From positions 1 through 36,079 of the forward strand of contig JAEHCK010000037.1 in assembly GCA_020696345.1 (NCBI GenBank): a stretch of DNA of 36,079 nt, given 5' to 3'. Positions 9,271-18,812 of the stretch are shown piece by piece. The stretch is from Thermoplasmata archaeon. Its GTDB lineage: Archaea > Thermoplasmatota > Penumbrarchaeia > JAEHCK01. The notes below the pieces were generated by a model, which searched no databases, was not told the origin of the DNA, and saw only the letters and a program-made list of their open reading frames with translations. A program made the translations under genes and the position numbers. How positions within the stretch are numbered: the stretch's first letter is position 1; the number at the start of each line of letters is the position of its first letter.

Positions 9271-9668
9271 TGTTTATCACGTTCCTTTAGTGCTTGTTCT
9301 ATCTTATCCAGTCGTCTCTGGATGTCAGTGATCTCATAGGTTTTTATCAATGAATCTGAAAGTGCTTTGATTGATCTGGCCATGTCTGGCGTTAACTCGT
9401 CTTTGATCTGGTTATATAATGCTTGTTCCAGTATTGTCTGGACATCCTCAGCGTTGGCCGGTGGCTTGGATATCTTGAATTCTGGTTTCCTTAATCGCTT
9501 GGATACTATGCCCCCGAGCTTGCCCAATGTAGCCGGGTCGTATTTGCCACTATGTAACACACACCTGGGTTTATTATCCTTGATGGATTCCTTCGTTGCG
9601 TAAGCATGGCATTTCTTGATCTTAGTGCCGTCCTTATCTGTTATCCAATCTTCGCAGTATTGTCCCAT
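9267..9668 (-). CDS. Phage-type small protein with CHC2-like zinc knuckle and coiled coil
   Basis: 133 residues. C5, C20, C36 and H39 (RCVLH) form a zinc knuckle, followed by SGKYDPATLGKLGG. The pattern Cys...C-x-A-Y-A...C-x2-H-S/G-G...GKLGG is common in small proteins encoded beside phage terminases and replication genes. The C-terminal third is a heptad-like helix (IQRRLDKIEQALKERDK) likely to oligomerise. An aggcgat ribosome site precedes the ATG. First gene of the minus-strand operon ending at 8455. Assignment to a terminase small subunit is possible but unproven. Confidence 0.6.
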   Translation of the reverse strand: MGQYCEDWITDKDGTKIKKCHAYATKESIKDNKPRCVLHSGKYDPATLGKLGGIVSKRLRKPEFKISKPPANAEDVQTILEQALYNQIKDELTPDMARSIKALSDSLIKTYEITDIQRRLDKIEQALKERDKQ

Positions 9669-9824
9669 TGTATCGCCTGTATTAATGTTGATAATTGATT
9701 ATAATATGCCCTATAGGTTATAGGTTGTCTTGCTGTATAGCCTATGATATATAGTTGGTAGCTTATAATGATTTTGGTGAGGGTGTGGTGATTGTTATTT
9801 TTGAGGGTGTGCCAGTGTCTCCAA

Positions 9825-9838
9825 CTTGATATATCAAG
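9825..9838. promoter_or_regulatory. 14-bp perfect palindrome, possible operator
   Basis: cttgatatatcaag is its own reverse complement. It lies about 160 bases upstream of the small-gene operon of the element. A dimeric regulator site is plausible but no cognate regulator is identified. Confidence 0.35.
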
Positions 9839-9926
9839 GAATATCTTTATCTGATAGGTTTAACCCACTATGGAAAGAATATCATCCTGGAACATCTGAT
9901 TTGCTCCCCTTTTTAGGCTATTTATG

Positions 9927-10062
9927 AACATTAACCACGGGCTTTTTAGGTGTCTGGCTATGACATTAACCAACATTAACCACGATCAACCACGCCGGTT
10001 TTGGTTGATGTTTGACGGGTGTCCAGTCAAAATAAAAAAGAGAATATAATAACATTAACCAC
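9927..10062. repeat. Iteron-like direct repeats aacattaaccac
   Basis: The 12-mer aacattaaccac occurs exactly at 9927-9938, 9972-9983 and 10051-10062. A partial copy (acattaacca) abuts the second at 9963-9972, and a degenerate copy (atcaaccac) follows at 9985-9993. Inside the array atcaacc (9985-9991) pairs with ggttgat (10003-10009) around an 11-base loop. The arrangement resembles plasmid iterons or recombinase arm sites. Confidence 0.65.
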
Positions 10063-10127
10063 ATAAAATCAATATCATATATAAAAGAATACTAACATCC
10101 CAATTGACCTGAGCGATAACAGATGGC

Positions 10128-10901
10128 TTAAAATGATTGAATTAGCAACTTTTTCAGGTGGGTATATGGTTTTATTGGATATTTAACAAGCGGACAATCT
10201 TTACACTGATTTGATTTTTTATCATAATTTTTTGAATTTAATTCTTTCTCAATTTCTCTATGTCTTAAAGTCTGAGTTTGGATGCCAGTATTTCCAAAAG
10301 CTATACAACTACAATAATTTATATGCCCGAGGTCTTCATATGTGGCAATTAAATAACGAGGCAAATTTACTTCATAAAATAAATTAAATTTCTTTCCAGG
10401 ATTTTTTATAAAGATGAGTGCGGGATAAAAAGATGCGTCTTTATTTGGAGGAATTCGGTTACCTGTTGCCCTCGTATTAAATTTCATTTCTTCATCATTA
10501 GGTTCTACTCTATATATTACTTTATTTTTTAAATAATATGTATTCATTCCCCATCTTTCAACACCCAGTCTACCCTCATTCGATATAGTATAAAGCCAAA
10601 ATAATTTACCCACGAATTTGGAAAATGTCGCTTTGTCTCTTGAATCCTTTGGGTCATGTATTTTCTTTTCGATATTTGGAAAAAGAATTGGTCTGTTCAT
10701 AGTTATTTCCAATCTATGTATTTTTTTTGATTGCCACCAACTAAAAGCCCACCCCCCTAATGCTATTAAAATTGTAATTACAAATCCCCAGAAAATTACC
10801 CATTGTTCGAATGTAAAAGGCCACATACAAAAATCCAAATAACCAATTACCCATAAAAGGCTTGTTATAAGCACCGCCGAGCAATACCACCTATTTTTCA
10901 C
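10128..10901 (-). CDS. Two-helix membrane protein with soluble C-terminal domain, unknown
   Basis: 257 residues from a GTG start at 10901; no strong ribosome site precedes it, so the N-terminus is uncertain. Two membrane helices (~5-27 and ~34-56, Trp-rich) are followed by a cytoplasmic domain of about 200 residues. That domain has hydrophobic beta segments and two late Cys motifs, CSC and CKDC, the latter next to PLVKYP. It is AT-rich, lies next to the right 44-bp repeat and reads leftward like the other element genes. Membrane anchor plus soluble domain would fit an effector or a virion/conjugation protein; no family recognised. Confidence 0.65.
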   Translation of the reverse strand: MKNRWYCSAVLITSLLWVIGYLDFCMWPFTFEQWVIFWGFVITILIALGGWAFSWWQSKKIHRLEITMNRPILFPNIEKKIHDPKDSRDKATFSKFVGKLFWLYTISNEGRLGVERWGMNTYYLKNKVIYRVEPNDEEMKFNTRATGNRIPPNKDASFYPALIFIKNPGKKFNLFYEVNLPRYLIATYEDLGHINYCSCIAFGNTGIQTQTLRHREIEKELNSKNYDKKSNQCKDCPLVKYPIKPYTHLKKLLIQSF

Positions 10902-11013
10902 TCAAGTCTCTACAACTCAACAGAACCCATCTTAACAATACAACCAACATCTCAAATAAAACGATAGAAAAAAAGATAGAAAAAAAAGAAAAAAAAAACG
11001 GAAATAAGTTTAG

Positions 11014-11057
11014 ATAATTAGTGATATATTTTGCCCTTATTTATATATCCCTAAATA
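11014..11057. repeat. Right copy of 44-bp direct repeat (putative attR)
   Basis: Identical over 44 bases to 7033-7076 and in the same orientation. Neighbouring bases on both sides differ between the two copies. An A-rich tract (about 10963-10998) precedes it. Confidence 0.85.
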
Positions 11058-11329
11058 TAATGATCATTTAATAATTGATAAGAAAATTAGTTTGATTGGT
11101 GAGAATAGAAACAAAACAAGAATTTAGGGAGTTTGGGAGTGTGCGGGTGTTGGAGTATAAGAGGGTGGGAGTTTTCCGAAACCTCCCGCGACAATAAATC
11201 TATGATGGGCGAGTAAAATTCAGGAATTTAGATTAAATTAGTAACTCAATATCCAAATTCCGCATCATGATTATTCATTAACCTCTCAACATTTTTTTTT
11301 TTTTAATCTCTTAAAAGAAAATGATCATT
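11058..11329. other. Spacer with G/T-rich simple sequence
   Basis: No gene is visible. Bases ~11125-11175 form a degenerate gggagt/gggtgt tract; the 15-mer gagtttgggagtgtg is shared with the spacer near 25685. A T-run at 11291-11304 lies 3' of the 217-residue gene and may act as its terminator. Confidence 0.5.
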
Positions 11330-11983
11330 CTAACGATATTTCTTAAAATAAAAAACAACAATAATAATTGAAATAATAACGATTACACCAATTAAACAAA
11401 AAGATTCCCAACCCTCAAGCAAACTTTTTGGGTAATCGGATATGTCTGGATCCGAATGTGTATCATTGAAAAATATTGTTTTAATTAACTTTAAATTAAA
11501 ATGATCCGAACTGATATGACCGGTATGACCATCATTCAAAGGATCATATGGTTCGATTTGATAATAACCATTTACCATTACATTATTAATTGTTCCATTT
11601 TTGGCATGTGATGGTACATTAAAAGTTAAATTAATAGTTCTACTACCACTTGAATAGAATTTCATTATGGGAGGAGAAACCCCAGGGTCCCAACCATATT
11701 CATCGTCTGAATATAAAAAAACATTTACATATTGAAAACTTTCGCCGGTTCTAGAGACCTCACAAGTGATAATACCCGGAATTGAAACATTCCTTATAGG
11801 TGTTCCATTACCAAAAACTTCATACTCCTTTTGGGGAAAGGTAACTTTTATATACACTTGAACAGCACTTGTATTTATTGAAAGAATTAACAAAACTCCC
11901 AGTAATAACAAGAATATAAAAATTGATAAATGAAATCGGTTAGGTTTTTTAGATTTTAAATTATATTTTCTTTTTGCATTCAT
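11330..11983 (-). CDS. Small membrane-anchored surface protein, unknown
   Basis: 217 residues. A basic N-terminus (NAKRKYNLKSKKPNR) and helix 17-36 form a signal anchor or signal peptide. The middle (~40-185) is beta-rich with several N-x-S/T sequons and an Asp/Tyr/Gly segment (SDDEYGWDPG), suggesting an Ig-like extracellular domain. A second helix (~191-212) ends in KKYR at the cytoplasmic face. It resembles a reduced version of the large neighbours: one domain on an anchor. No enzymatic motif is seen. A 21-bp palindrome lies immediately before the ATG. Confidence 0.7.
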   Translation of the reverse strand: MNAKRKYNLKSKKPNRFHLSIFIFLLLLGVLLILSINTSAVQVYIKVTFPQKEYEVFGNGTPIRNVSIPGIITCEVSRTGESFQYVNVFLYSDDEYGWDPGVSPPIMKFYSSGSRTINLTFNVPSHAKNGTINNVMVNGYYQIEPYDPLNDGHTGHISSDHFNLKLIKTIFFNDTHSDPDISDYPKSLLEGWESFCLIGVIVIISIIIVVFYFKKYR

Positions 11984-11990
11984 AATAATA

Positions 11991-12011
11991 GATTATTGTT
12001 CAACAATAATC
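11991..12011. promoter_or_regulatory. 21-bp palindrome before the 217-residue surface protein gene
   Basis: gattattgtt and aacaataatc are exact inverted arms around a single central base, 8-28 bases before the ATG. A TATA-like ttttttata lies further upstream (~12046-12056). The palindrome would be in the leader, where a bound repressor or an RNA hairpin could control expression. Confidence 0.45.
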
Positions 12012-12507
12012 CCCACATAATCAATTAATTGTAAATTTTATCATAATTTTTTATACTAATTTCTAATTTTAATAACAAAATAGTGTTATTTAAAAGTATG
12101 CGGTAATTTAAACCATAATTGAAACCCCCCCCCGATTTAATCATCTCGCCAAAGTCACTTGTATATGTTAGCATTAATAAATTATACGTTTGCTATAATA
12201 CCCAGCAAAAATATACCTTGCATATTAGTATATTCCCACCAACAATCCACCATCAAATAAATACAACAATATGTTTTACCTTTTTTAATATTTTATTGTA
12301 AAAAAAAGTATAGAAAAAAAAGGAGTTACCAGGGGAATCGGGAATTGATTATTTTTAATTAAAAGGGATTTGGCAATTGTTATATTATTCCCTACTCATT
12401 AATAATATAGCCATTCCCCATTTCAAAATTTTTCCATTCTCCATCCAAGCGAGTGGAGCGAGCGTATCCACCATACACTATTTTTCATTTTCTAAACAAT
12501 TACTTTC
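12012..12507. other. AT-rich spacer without a credible gene
   Basis: Nothing coding is convincing. It contains a run of ten C (12125-12134), A-rich tracts (~12300-12320) and the promoter side of the 217-residue gene. The right part is 3' of the winged-helix gene. Confidence 0.5.
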
Positions 12508-13065
12508 TCAGTCCAATTCTTTTTTCAATTTCAAAAATGTTGTTTCATCGATCTCGTTGCTTAAAAGTTTCTTGATCAATCGCTTTAAAATTTCATAACG
12601 TAATTGCTTATTTTCCAAATATTCATAAATGACTTTATTGCCATTTGGCACCTTACGCACAAGACAGAGTTTCATTAATTTATTGAGGTTCCTACTTAAT
12701 GTTATTCGATTTATCCCAGTCTTTTTTACTAATTCTTTTTGATTAATTTTAGGATAACTCTTTATCATCAAGATTATTTTATCTTGAGCACCTGTTAATT
12801 CGTATCCTGTAATTGCATCGGAACCTTCATGTTTTTGAATTATATGCCTTTCTCCATTATGTGGATAATAATATCGTTTACCTTTTTCCAATCCAAAACT
12901 GATCCTTTTTGACCTTTCCAAATAAGTTAAATGATAACGAAGTGTGCTTTCATTCAATTTTAACACACTCTTCAATATAATAAAAGAAACGCCAGGGTGC
13001 GCCATAATGTGAGTGTAAACCAGTTTTCTGGTTTCGTTTTCTATTGATGTATCAACTTCCATCAT
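12508..13065 (-). CDS. Double winged-helix transcriptional regulator
   Basis: 185 residues from the ATG at 13065, chosen because aaggtga lies six bases upstream; a TTG at 13068 is in frame but less likely. Two winged helix-turn-helix domains: about 10-68 (ESTLRYHLTYLERSKRI and a wing ending RYYYP) and about 92-150 (KINQKELVKKTGINRITLSR as helix-turn-helix, wing NGNKVIYEYL). A helical tail follows. This tandem layout is common in archaeal regulators. It lies between two surface-protein genes on the same strand, so it may control them; that is inference from position only. Confidence 0.8.
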   Translation of the reverse strand: MMEVDTSIENETRKLVYTHIMAHPGVSFIILKSVLKLNESTLRYHLTYLERSKRISFGLEKGKRYYYPHNGERHIIQKHEGSDAITGYELTGAQDKIILMIKSYPKINQKELVKKTGINRITLSRNLNKLMKLCLVRKVPNGNKVIYEYLENKQLRYEILKRLIKKLLSNEIDETTFLKLKKELD

Positions 13066-13203
13066 CAAAATTCACCTTTTATCAAAGGAGAAATATTCTA
13101 TTTATCTGAATATTAATGATCTTTTTTAATACGTTTATTGGTATTTCAACCTAACCAGTCGATCTCATTAAAAGGAAAAGTCAAAAGGTAAAATGCAAAT
13201 TGT

Positions 13204-13250
13204 AAAAGTAAAAAGTAATCAGAACTTTTAACTTTTAAGATTTTACTTTT
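13204..13250. repeat. Inverted repeat aaaagtaaaa / ttttactttt
   Basis: Exact 10-base arms at 13204-13213 and 13241-13250, in the spacer between the 1617-residue gene and the winged-helix gene. It may be a terminator hairpin; base composition is A/T-simple, so chance is possible. Confidence 0.35.
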
Positions 13251-13263
13251 CAAATTTGACTTT

Positions 13264-13310
13264 AAAAAAAAATGCGTCAATAATTATTCTTTTTGCGAAG
13301 CATTTTTTTT
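13264..13310. repeat. Dispersed palindrome-ended repeat, copy A
   Basis: Arms aaaaaaaatgc / gcatttttttt. Its reverse complement aligns closely with the copies at 18768-18812 and 35943-35986 through the core tgcttcgcaaaa and the far arm. It lies 46 bases past the stop of the 1617-residue gene. T-runs on both strands would allow bidirectional termination. Confidence 0.65.
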
Positions 13311-13355
13311 ATTCCCCCTAATATCAGTTTCTCCTGATTCTATTGATCTGATATG

Positions 13356-16300
13356 TCATTCTTCAGGAAGGCTTGATTCGAATTCAAGTTTCTCTTGTTC
13401 TAATAATTTATATGTTTCTTCCGATATCTGACCGTTTTGATATTTCATTTTAAGATCTGTCCACAGTTCGTGATCTGAGATCCCCGATTCTTGTTCTTGT
13501 GCTACATCACCTTGAATTACCTCATCTCGCACCTTCCTGACGAGTGTATCAGAATCAAATGGTTTATTGTTGTGCATACTTTTATTTTTATTTTTAACTA
13601 TAATTGAGGAGAGTATTCCAATGATTAATATTATTATAAATATAATAATAACCCCCATTAGATAAAAATCTTTTGATGACCGATCCGAACTCGAATCTTC
13701 ACTATGTCTATTTGGATCATTTGGGAAATCATCTAATTGTAATCCTGTGGTGGAATCATCTTCTGACATGCCGAGATTCCAGAAATCAGGATAATCATCA
13801 CCATCTGAATCTACACTGGCAGATGCATCATTGGGGAATTTATCCAATCTTAAACCGGTGGTCGAATCGGCTTCTGACTTGCCGGGGTTCCAGAAATCAG
13901 GATATTTATCACCATCCGAATCAACACTGGCAGCGGAATCGTCTGGGAATGCATCGATACTATCCAGTACACCATCACCATCACTATCAGTGTCCTTTTT
14001 GGATTCAACTACTTTGACTTGAATATAACAAGTATCCTCAGCCGTAAGTGTGCCATCTGATACACTTAGAGTTACTTCATATTGCCCCGGTTGACTATAA
14101 GAATGATTAGTTATATCTGAATTTAACCAACCTGTGGTAGACTCGTCCCCGAAATCCCAGTTGAATGTCAGTACATTTCCGTCAGGGTCGTTAGACTTGC
14201 TGCCATCGAAATTCACTGCTTCATCAACGAAAACATCTTGGTCCGGACCTGCATCTACATTTGGGACGCGGTTTTTCACCGTCAGTGACAAGAGTGCAGT
14301 ATTAATTTCTCCATCTGAATCCTTTACTTTTAACTCAACTGAATAATCTTGCGGGCCTTTGATATACTTATGTTTTACAACCGGATCAGTTGTCCAACCC
14401 GAATCAGTTCCATCACCGAAATTAAAGTAATATTCAAGTTCAGTCCCATCCGGATCATACGAACCGGAAGCATCGAATACCACTTCATCTAATACATATA
14501 TATCCAAATCCTCGACTATTAATGAAGGTACTGGTTTTCTATTTTTTATTAGGATCTCATTGATCGAAATTTCATCACTCAATGTGCCATAATTATCTTT
14601 TACCTTTAATGAAATCGCATATTTTTTCGTGCCATCGGTATATTGATGTGCTATTGAAGCAGTGGTTATCCAACCTGAATTATTTCCATCACCAAAATCA
14701 AAGAAATAGTAACTTATTTGACCATCCGGATCTGTTGATAATTTACCATCGCATAAAATATCGGAATAAGTGTATGTTTCTAATGGATCTACCGCTAGTT
14801 TTGGTATTGGCCTGTTATTAACAATTATTTTCAACTCAACATTATTGGCGCTGGTTGCCCCATCATCGTCCTTGACCGTAAGTTCGATCCCATATTCCTT
14901 TGAACGATCAGCAAATATATGACTAACAACGGGTGTTAGAACCCAGCCGGAATTGGTGCCATCACCGAATTCAAAATAATATTCAGATACGATCCCATCC
15001 ATATCTGATGATCCTATTGCATTGAAGATCACTTCTTTTGTTTTAACATCTTTGGAATCTACCTTAAGTTTCGCTATTGGGCGTCGATTGAGAACTCGAA
15101 CACTTATTTTCCGAGAATCCGAGGCACCCATATCATCCTTTACAGTTAGGGTTACTGTGTAATCACCATCATCCATATAATAGTGTTCCACTACCTTGCC
15201 ATATGCAATCTTACCGTCGCCAAGATCCCACATATAACTTGTTATCACACCATCGGGATCAGATGAATCTGAACCATTAAATACTATATTTTCAAAGGTA
15301 TTCACAACATTATTTCCACTTATGATAGCGGTAGGAACTTGATTGTCCCTGACGATAGACACAATACCATTGGTCCTGGTTGTCTCCGGAACACTTGGGA
15401 AATAAACCGTGCCATAATTAAGTATCTCGGAACCGGCTGTGGTATCAGCCCTAACTTTTATACTAATATTTGCGTAGCCACCCGAACCCGGGCCGACTTC
15501 ACCCACGAACCAAGTAATTGTCCGGGTTAATTGATTATATATCCCGGCAGACGCTATTATCGAGCCATCACTGGTACTCATCACAGGCCCGATCTCCAAA
15601 GTGGAATCATCCAAATATTCGCTTAACTCATCTGTAAAATATACACCAAAGGCGATCCCTTGCCCCTCATTCTCAAATTCGATTTTATAATCCAGGCTTT
15701 GTCCTTGAGTTACATTACCTTCGGGACCGTATTTCATGTTCGGATCCCTGGCAGGGGTTACTCGAGTCATAAATGAACCTGAAGCTAAAGTTTTATTTTG
15801 GATAAAATCTCGAATAGAGCCATTGCAAAATAGTTTCGTGCCCCAGGATAAACCCCAGTTCACTTTTACTTTTACGCTCAGGTGACCTTTGCTTTTTGCC
15901 GAAATATTAAAGCGCCAGACCACATCATGGTTGGTCGAATTATATACTCCACCGCCTGTGTTGGATTTATATGTAGTATTATTGGGGAGTACTATTATTA
16001 TCTCAGTATTTACAGCGGATTTCAAGCCAATGTTCCTGTATTCAATAAAATAATTGATGGTCTGTCCAGGGCTTACGCGCCACGGACCCCAGATATGTAT
16101 GAGTAAAAAGACTCTCGGTGGCAAGCCAATATCTATCCTTTCGAGGGTAAAGTATAAGATCCTTTTCGTACCGGTTTCGTCTAACTTACCGAAAGCTAAG
16201 CCCCAAAGTGGCTCGGTAAAGAAACCGGTTAGTTTGGTAATATTTGGTGAAACTGGTTGATCATAGGTCCAACCCGAACCCGAGCCCCAGGCACAAACGT

Positions 16301-18209
16301 AAGTGATCATCGAAAAGCCAAAACCATAATATTGGCTCGTTTTATTAGTTATTCTAATATGTGTTATGACCACACTTATCGATTTGTTGTAATATCCGGT
16401 GGCGTTTCCACTGAAACTGCTCTGTAATATGTATATCTGGGTAGTTTCATTTTTAGAAGTTTTATGATCCATGGTGCCATTTACGTTTAGCTGTACAAAG
16501 ATCAAGTCGTGGCCCAAATGATTGAGCGTCCAGGTCGAGTTGTATAGGTTATAAACACCACTACCGTTCACTTTCTCCACAAGATATCCATCGGTGAGAC
16601 CGCGCAAACCGCCAAAGACCGTGCCCTTAAGGTAGAACTTTCGCTCACCCGATCTATTAAACAACATACCCTGCCAGCTGCCCTCGTACACTTTCCCCTC
16701 AATAACGGCTCGGTAGGTTGATCTAAAGAACCCGAAACCGGCGAAGTAGCTGGAATTTATCTGAACTATTTCTAATTCAGTGATATTGACTGTTCCGTTT
16801 AACGTCCCAGTAATATTAGCATCTAATCTAGCGGTTTGAATTAGTAATGATACTGTTTTATTAGTTGTTTGTGAGGAATCCTCAAACAATTTCATTTTCG
16901 TTGTGGATGGTATTAAGGTATAGTTATCAATTGGATCCATTAACGGGAAATAATCTTTATTTACTGGTTTTTGGGTAATGTTATATGTTGTATCGCCAAT
17001 TCCATTGGAATCGGAATCTATCCCTGAATAATCATCCCAATAATTCCCCAGGTAGCTAGTATAATTTTCACCCTTATAAAGATATGATAATGGTAATGAT
17101 GAGTTCCAAAGATTGAAACTGGAAAATTCGCCGGCATTTTTAGTATTGTTTATAAATTCGTTGAGATAGATCTTATTCCAGATATCATTGGAAGAACCCC
17201 AAATGCCCGTAGGGTTATCATATATTTTATTAAAAATTATTAGATTATTACCTGCAGGATAGGCAGTTATACCAAAACCTGAATTCTTTGATATCGAATT
17301 TCCGGAAATTGTATTCTTATGCGAAGAATACATATCAATTCCGCAATGCTCACTGTGTTGGCTCGTATTTTTATTGCCATTGCTATCAATCTTATTATTT
17401 GTAATATTATTATAATTTGAATAATGAATATTTATTCCATGTCCAGTCCAATTTGAAATATTATTACCAGAAATTTTATTGTATTCTGAAACATAGTAGA
17501 TATTCATACCACTCATATCCTCATGCTTTGATGGGCCAATGATCTCGTTGTTTTCTATTGAATTATATTTTGAGGAACTTATCACTATATTGTTGTTTAG
17601 GAGTATGTTATCTACTACACTATTATTTCTTGAGTGATAGAAACGTATACCATGCCATTTGTTTGCAGAAATACGGTTATTCCGGATGGTAATATTTACA
17701 GATTGGCTAACATAGATTCCCGTATTTCCGTTGGAGGATATATTATTATTAATGATCTTACAATCTTTGACCTCGTCCAATGCTATACCCGCAGTCTCCT
17801 CATTGGAGCCACCATTCATAACCGTGAAGCCGGAAATTTTCACACCATTTGCATCAATATAAATTACACTACTATTGCCGCTACCTGGGCCATTAATGAT
17901 TGTGGTATTCATGTCTTGACCGATCAAATTGAGTGTTTTGTTGATAATCAGGGTCTCATTATACAGACCACTATATACGTAGATCGAGTCTCCAGTACTA
18001 GCATTATCTATTGCCGACTGGATCGTAGTGAGGTTACCTCCACCAGTACCACCTACATAAAATGTTGTGGCTTTTGTTTCTAAATTATTGTTCTCGAAAA
18101 TAAAAAGGCCGAGAAAACTGCTGAAAATTAATAGAGTCGTTAAAATTACCGAGACAGATTTGATACTAAATTCTTTATTTCTTCCTTTCAAATTACTTTC
18201 CCTAAACAT
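13356..18209 (-). CDS. NosD-like beta-helix / PKD surface protein, membrane-anchored
   Basis: 1617 residues. The start is supported by ggggaggt ten bases upstream. Signal helix ~16-37. Residues ~50-420 are a right-handed parallel beta-helix of NosD/CASH type, with many turns containing N-x-I/V...NNxI and many N-glycosylation sequons; this fold usually binds or cleaves polysaccharide. A beta-rich middle follows, then two DUF11-like domains (~690-930), five PKD domains (~955-1395, each with D/GSxDPDG and FGDG), and Asp-rich calcium-binding repeats (SDGDGVLDSIDAFPDD). After the single membrane helix (~1512-1538) comes a cytoplasmic tail ending in a SHOCT-like segment (LKMKYQNGQISEETYKLLE). No clear catalytic residues are identified, so adhesin and lyase are both open. 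Confidence 0.88.
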   Translation of the reverse strand: MFRESNLKGRNKEFSIKSVSVILTTLLIFSSFLGLFIFENNNLETKATTFYVGGTGGGNLTTIQSAIDNASTGDSIYVYSGLYNETLIINKTLNLIGQDMNTTIINGPGSGNSSVIYIDANGVKISGFTVMNGGSNEETAGIALDEVKDCKIINNNISSNGNTGIYVSQSVNITIRNNRISANKWHGIRFYHSRNNSVVDNILLNNNIVISSSKYNSIENNEIIGPSKHEDMSGMNIYYVSEYNKISGNNISNWTGHGINIHYSNYNNITNNKIDSNGNKNTSQHSEHCGIDMYSSHKNTISGNSISKNSGFGITAYPAGNNLIIFNKIYDNPTGIWGSSNDIWNKIYLNEFINNTKNAGEFSSFNLWNSSLPLSYLYKGENYTSYLGNYWDDYSGIDSDSNGIGDTTYNITQKPVNKDYFPLMDPIDNYTLIPSTTKMKLFEDSSQTTNKTVSLLIQTARLDANITGTLNGTVNITELEIVQINSSYFAGFGFFRSTYRAVIEGKVYEGSWQGMLFNRSGERKFYLKGTVFGGLRGLTDGYLVEKVNGSGVYNLYNSTWTLNHLGHDLIFVQLNVNGTMDHKTSKNETTQIYILQSSFSGNATGYYNKSISVVITHIRITNKTSQYYGFGFSMITYVCAWGSGSGWTYDQPVSPNITKLTGFFTEPLWGLAFGKLDETGTKRILYFTLERIDIGLPPRVFLLIHIWGPWRVSPGQTINYFIEYRNIGLKSAVNTEIIIVLPNNTTYKSNTGGGVYNSTNHDVVWRFNISAKSKGHLSVKVKVNWGLSWGTKLFCNGSIRDFIQNKTLASGSFMTRVTPARDPNMKYGPEGNVTQGQSLDYKIEFENEGQGIAFGVYFTDELSEYLDDSTLEIGPVMSTSDGSIIASAGIYNQLTRTITWFVGEVGPGSGGYANISIKVRADTTAGSEILNYGTVYFPSVPETTRTNGIVSIVRDNQVPTAIISGNNVVNTFENIVFNGSDSSDPDGVITSYMWDLGDGKIAYGKVVEHYYMDDGDYTVTLTVKDDMGASDSRKISVRVLNRRPIAKLKVDSKDVKTKEVIFNAIGSSDMDGIVSEYYFEFGDGTNSGWVLTPVVSHIFADRSKEYGIELTVKDDDGATSANNVELKIIVNNRPIPKLAVDPLETYTYSDILCDGKLSTDPDGQISYYFFDFGDGNNSGWITTASIAHQYTDGTKKYAISLKVKDNYGTLSDEISINEILIKNRKPVPSLIVEDLDIYVLDEVVFDASGSYDPDGTELEYYFNFGDGTDSGWTTDPVVKHKYIKGPQDYSVELKVKDSDGEINTALLSLTVKNRVPNVDAGPDQDVFVDEAVNFDGSKSNDPDGNVLTFNWDFGDESTTGWLNSDITNHSYSQPGQYEVTLSVSDGTLTAEDTCYIQVKVVESKKDTDSDGDGVLDSIDAFPDDSAASVDSDGDKYPDFWNPGKSEADSTTGLRLDKFPNDASASVDSDGDDYPDFWNLGMSEDDSTTGLQLDDFPNDPNRHSEDSSSDRSSKDFYLMGVIIIFIIILIIGILSSIIVKNKNKSMHNNKPFDSDTLVRKVRDEVIQGDVAQEQESGISDHELWTDLKMKYQNGQISEETYKLLEQEKLEFESSLPEE

Positions 18210-18427
18210 AAGGATATACCTCCCCAGAATTATTTTTATTTTAATAATGGAATTCTTTATTCAAATAAATACAATCTGACAAAGGCGGGTAACAAAGCTG
18301 GCTTGCAATTAGAATTTAAACTTTGTGACAACTATAGTTACAATCTGCTACTTGTCGTGGTAAAACCAGAAAGCCATGTAGTTAACACCTAGCATTGGAA
18401 GTGTTTCTAATGTTGAATTGGTGTGTT
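18210..18427. promoter_or_regulatory. Divergent control region between the NosD-like and AbrB genes
   Basis: Shared upstream region of two divergent genes. It holds the ribosome site of the NosD-like gene (ggggaggt, minus) and, before the AbrB start, taacacc (from ~18380) inverted as ggtgtgtta (18420-18428). AbrB-family regulators commonly act on their own promoter, so this is a reasonable place for autoregulation. Confidence 0.35.
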
Positions 18428-18751
18428 ATGATGAAAAGTAATGATGAGTTAAAATGTGTAAAATGCAACAAATGGGCAAAACCAAGTACGATCAGGTTAG
18501 AAGGATTCAAGGTTCGATGTTGGAAATGTCAAAAATGTGGCGAAACCTACCTACATCCAGGCGATGCTAATAGAGTACTGGCATTTAACAAATTGAAAAA
18601 CGAAGTGATCAAATCTAAATTAAGTTATAGTGGTAATTCTTTAATTGTGAGGATCCCCAAGAATATCGTTAATGCCCTGGGGCTGAAAAAAGGTGAAAGT
18701 ATAAAACTCGCTCTCGAAGGGCCAAATAAAATTACAGTCACAATTGCATGA
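18428..18751 (+). CDS. Zinc-ribbon / AbrB-like DNA-binding regulator
   Basis: 107 residues from the ATG at 18428, preceded by ggtg four bases upstream; longer in-frame starts (TTG at 18395) lack a ribosome site. Residues ~10-40 contain C-V-K-C...C-W-K-C-Q-K-C, a zinc ribbon. Residues ~68-107 are a SpoVT/AbrB swapped-hairpin domain (SLIVRIPKNIVNALGLKKGE). The fusion is known in archaea, where AbrB domains act as transcription factors or antitoxin-like proteins; no toxin gene follows here. A copy of the dispersed repeat lies 17 bases after the stop. Confidence 0.82.
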   Translation: MMKSNDELKCVKCNKWAKPSTIRLEGFKVRCWKCQKCGETYLHPGDANRVLAFNKLKNEVIKSKLSYSGNSLIVRIPKNIVNALGLKKGESIKLALEGPNKITVTIA

Positions 18752-18767
18752 TCAATATCTATTCTAC

Positions 18768-18812
18768 AAAAAAATGCTATGCAAAACGAAATGATAATTA
18801 ACACATTTTTTT
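18768..18812. repeat. Dispersed palindrome-ended repeat, copy B
   Basis: Arms aaaaaaatg / cattttttt with core ctatgcaaaacg. It begins 17 bases after the AbrB stop, matching the 3'-end location of copy A and supporting a terminator role. Confidence 0.65.

Larger units (their letters stand above)
9669..10127. other. Non-coding region of the element with palindromes and iterons
   Basis: About 460 bases without a credible gene. It holds an inverted repeat cctata-ggt-tatagg (9710-9724) near the promoter of the 133-residue gene, a perfect 14-bp palindrome cttgatatatcaag (9825-9838), a GT-rich patch (~9773-9815) and the aacattaaccac repeats. This density of short repeats suggests a control or replication region. 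Confidence 0.6.
7033..11057. mobile_element. Putative small integrated element, about 3.98 kb, bounded by 44-bp repeats
   Basis: The two perfect 44-bp direct repeats are offset by 3981 bp. Between them lie a recombinase C-terminal remnant abutting the left repeat, coupled small membrane proteins, a TIR-like protein, several small zinc-binding proteins of viral/plasmid type, iteron-like repeats and another membrane protein. Outside them are surface-protein genes. No complete integrase, transposase or replication protein was found, so it appears defective or dependent on a helper. The site is intergenic, not in a tRNA gene. The element without its duplicated copy would leave a simple spacer between the 217-residue surface protein and the C25 protease. 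Confidence 0.7.
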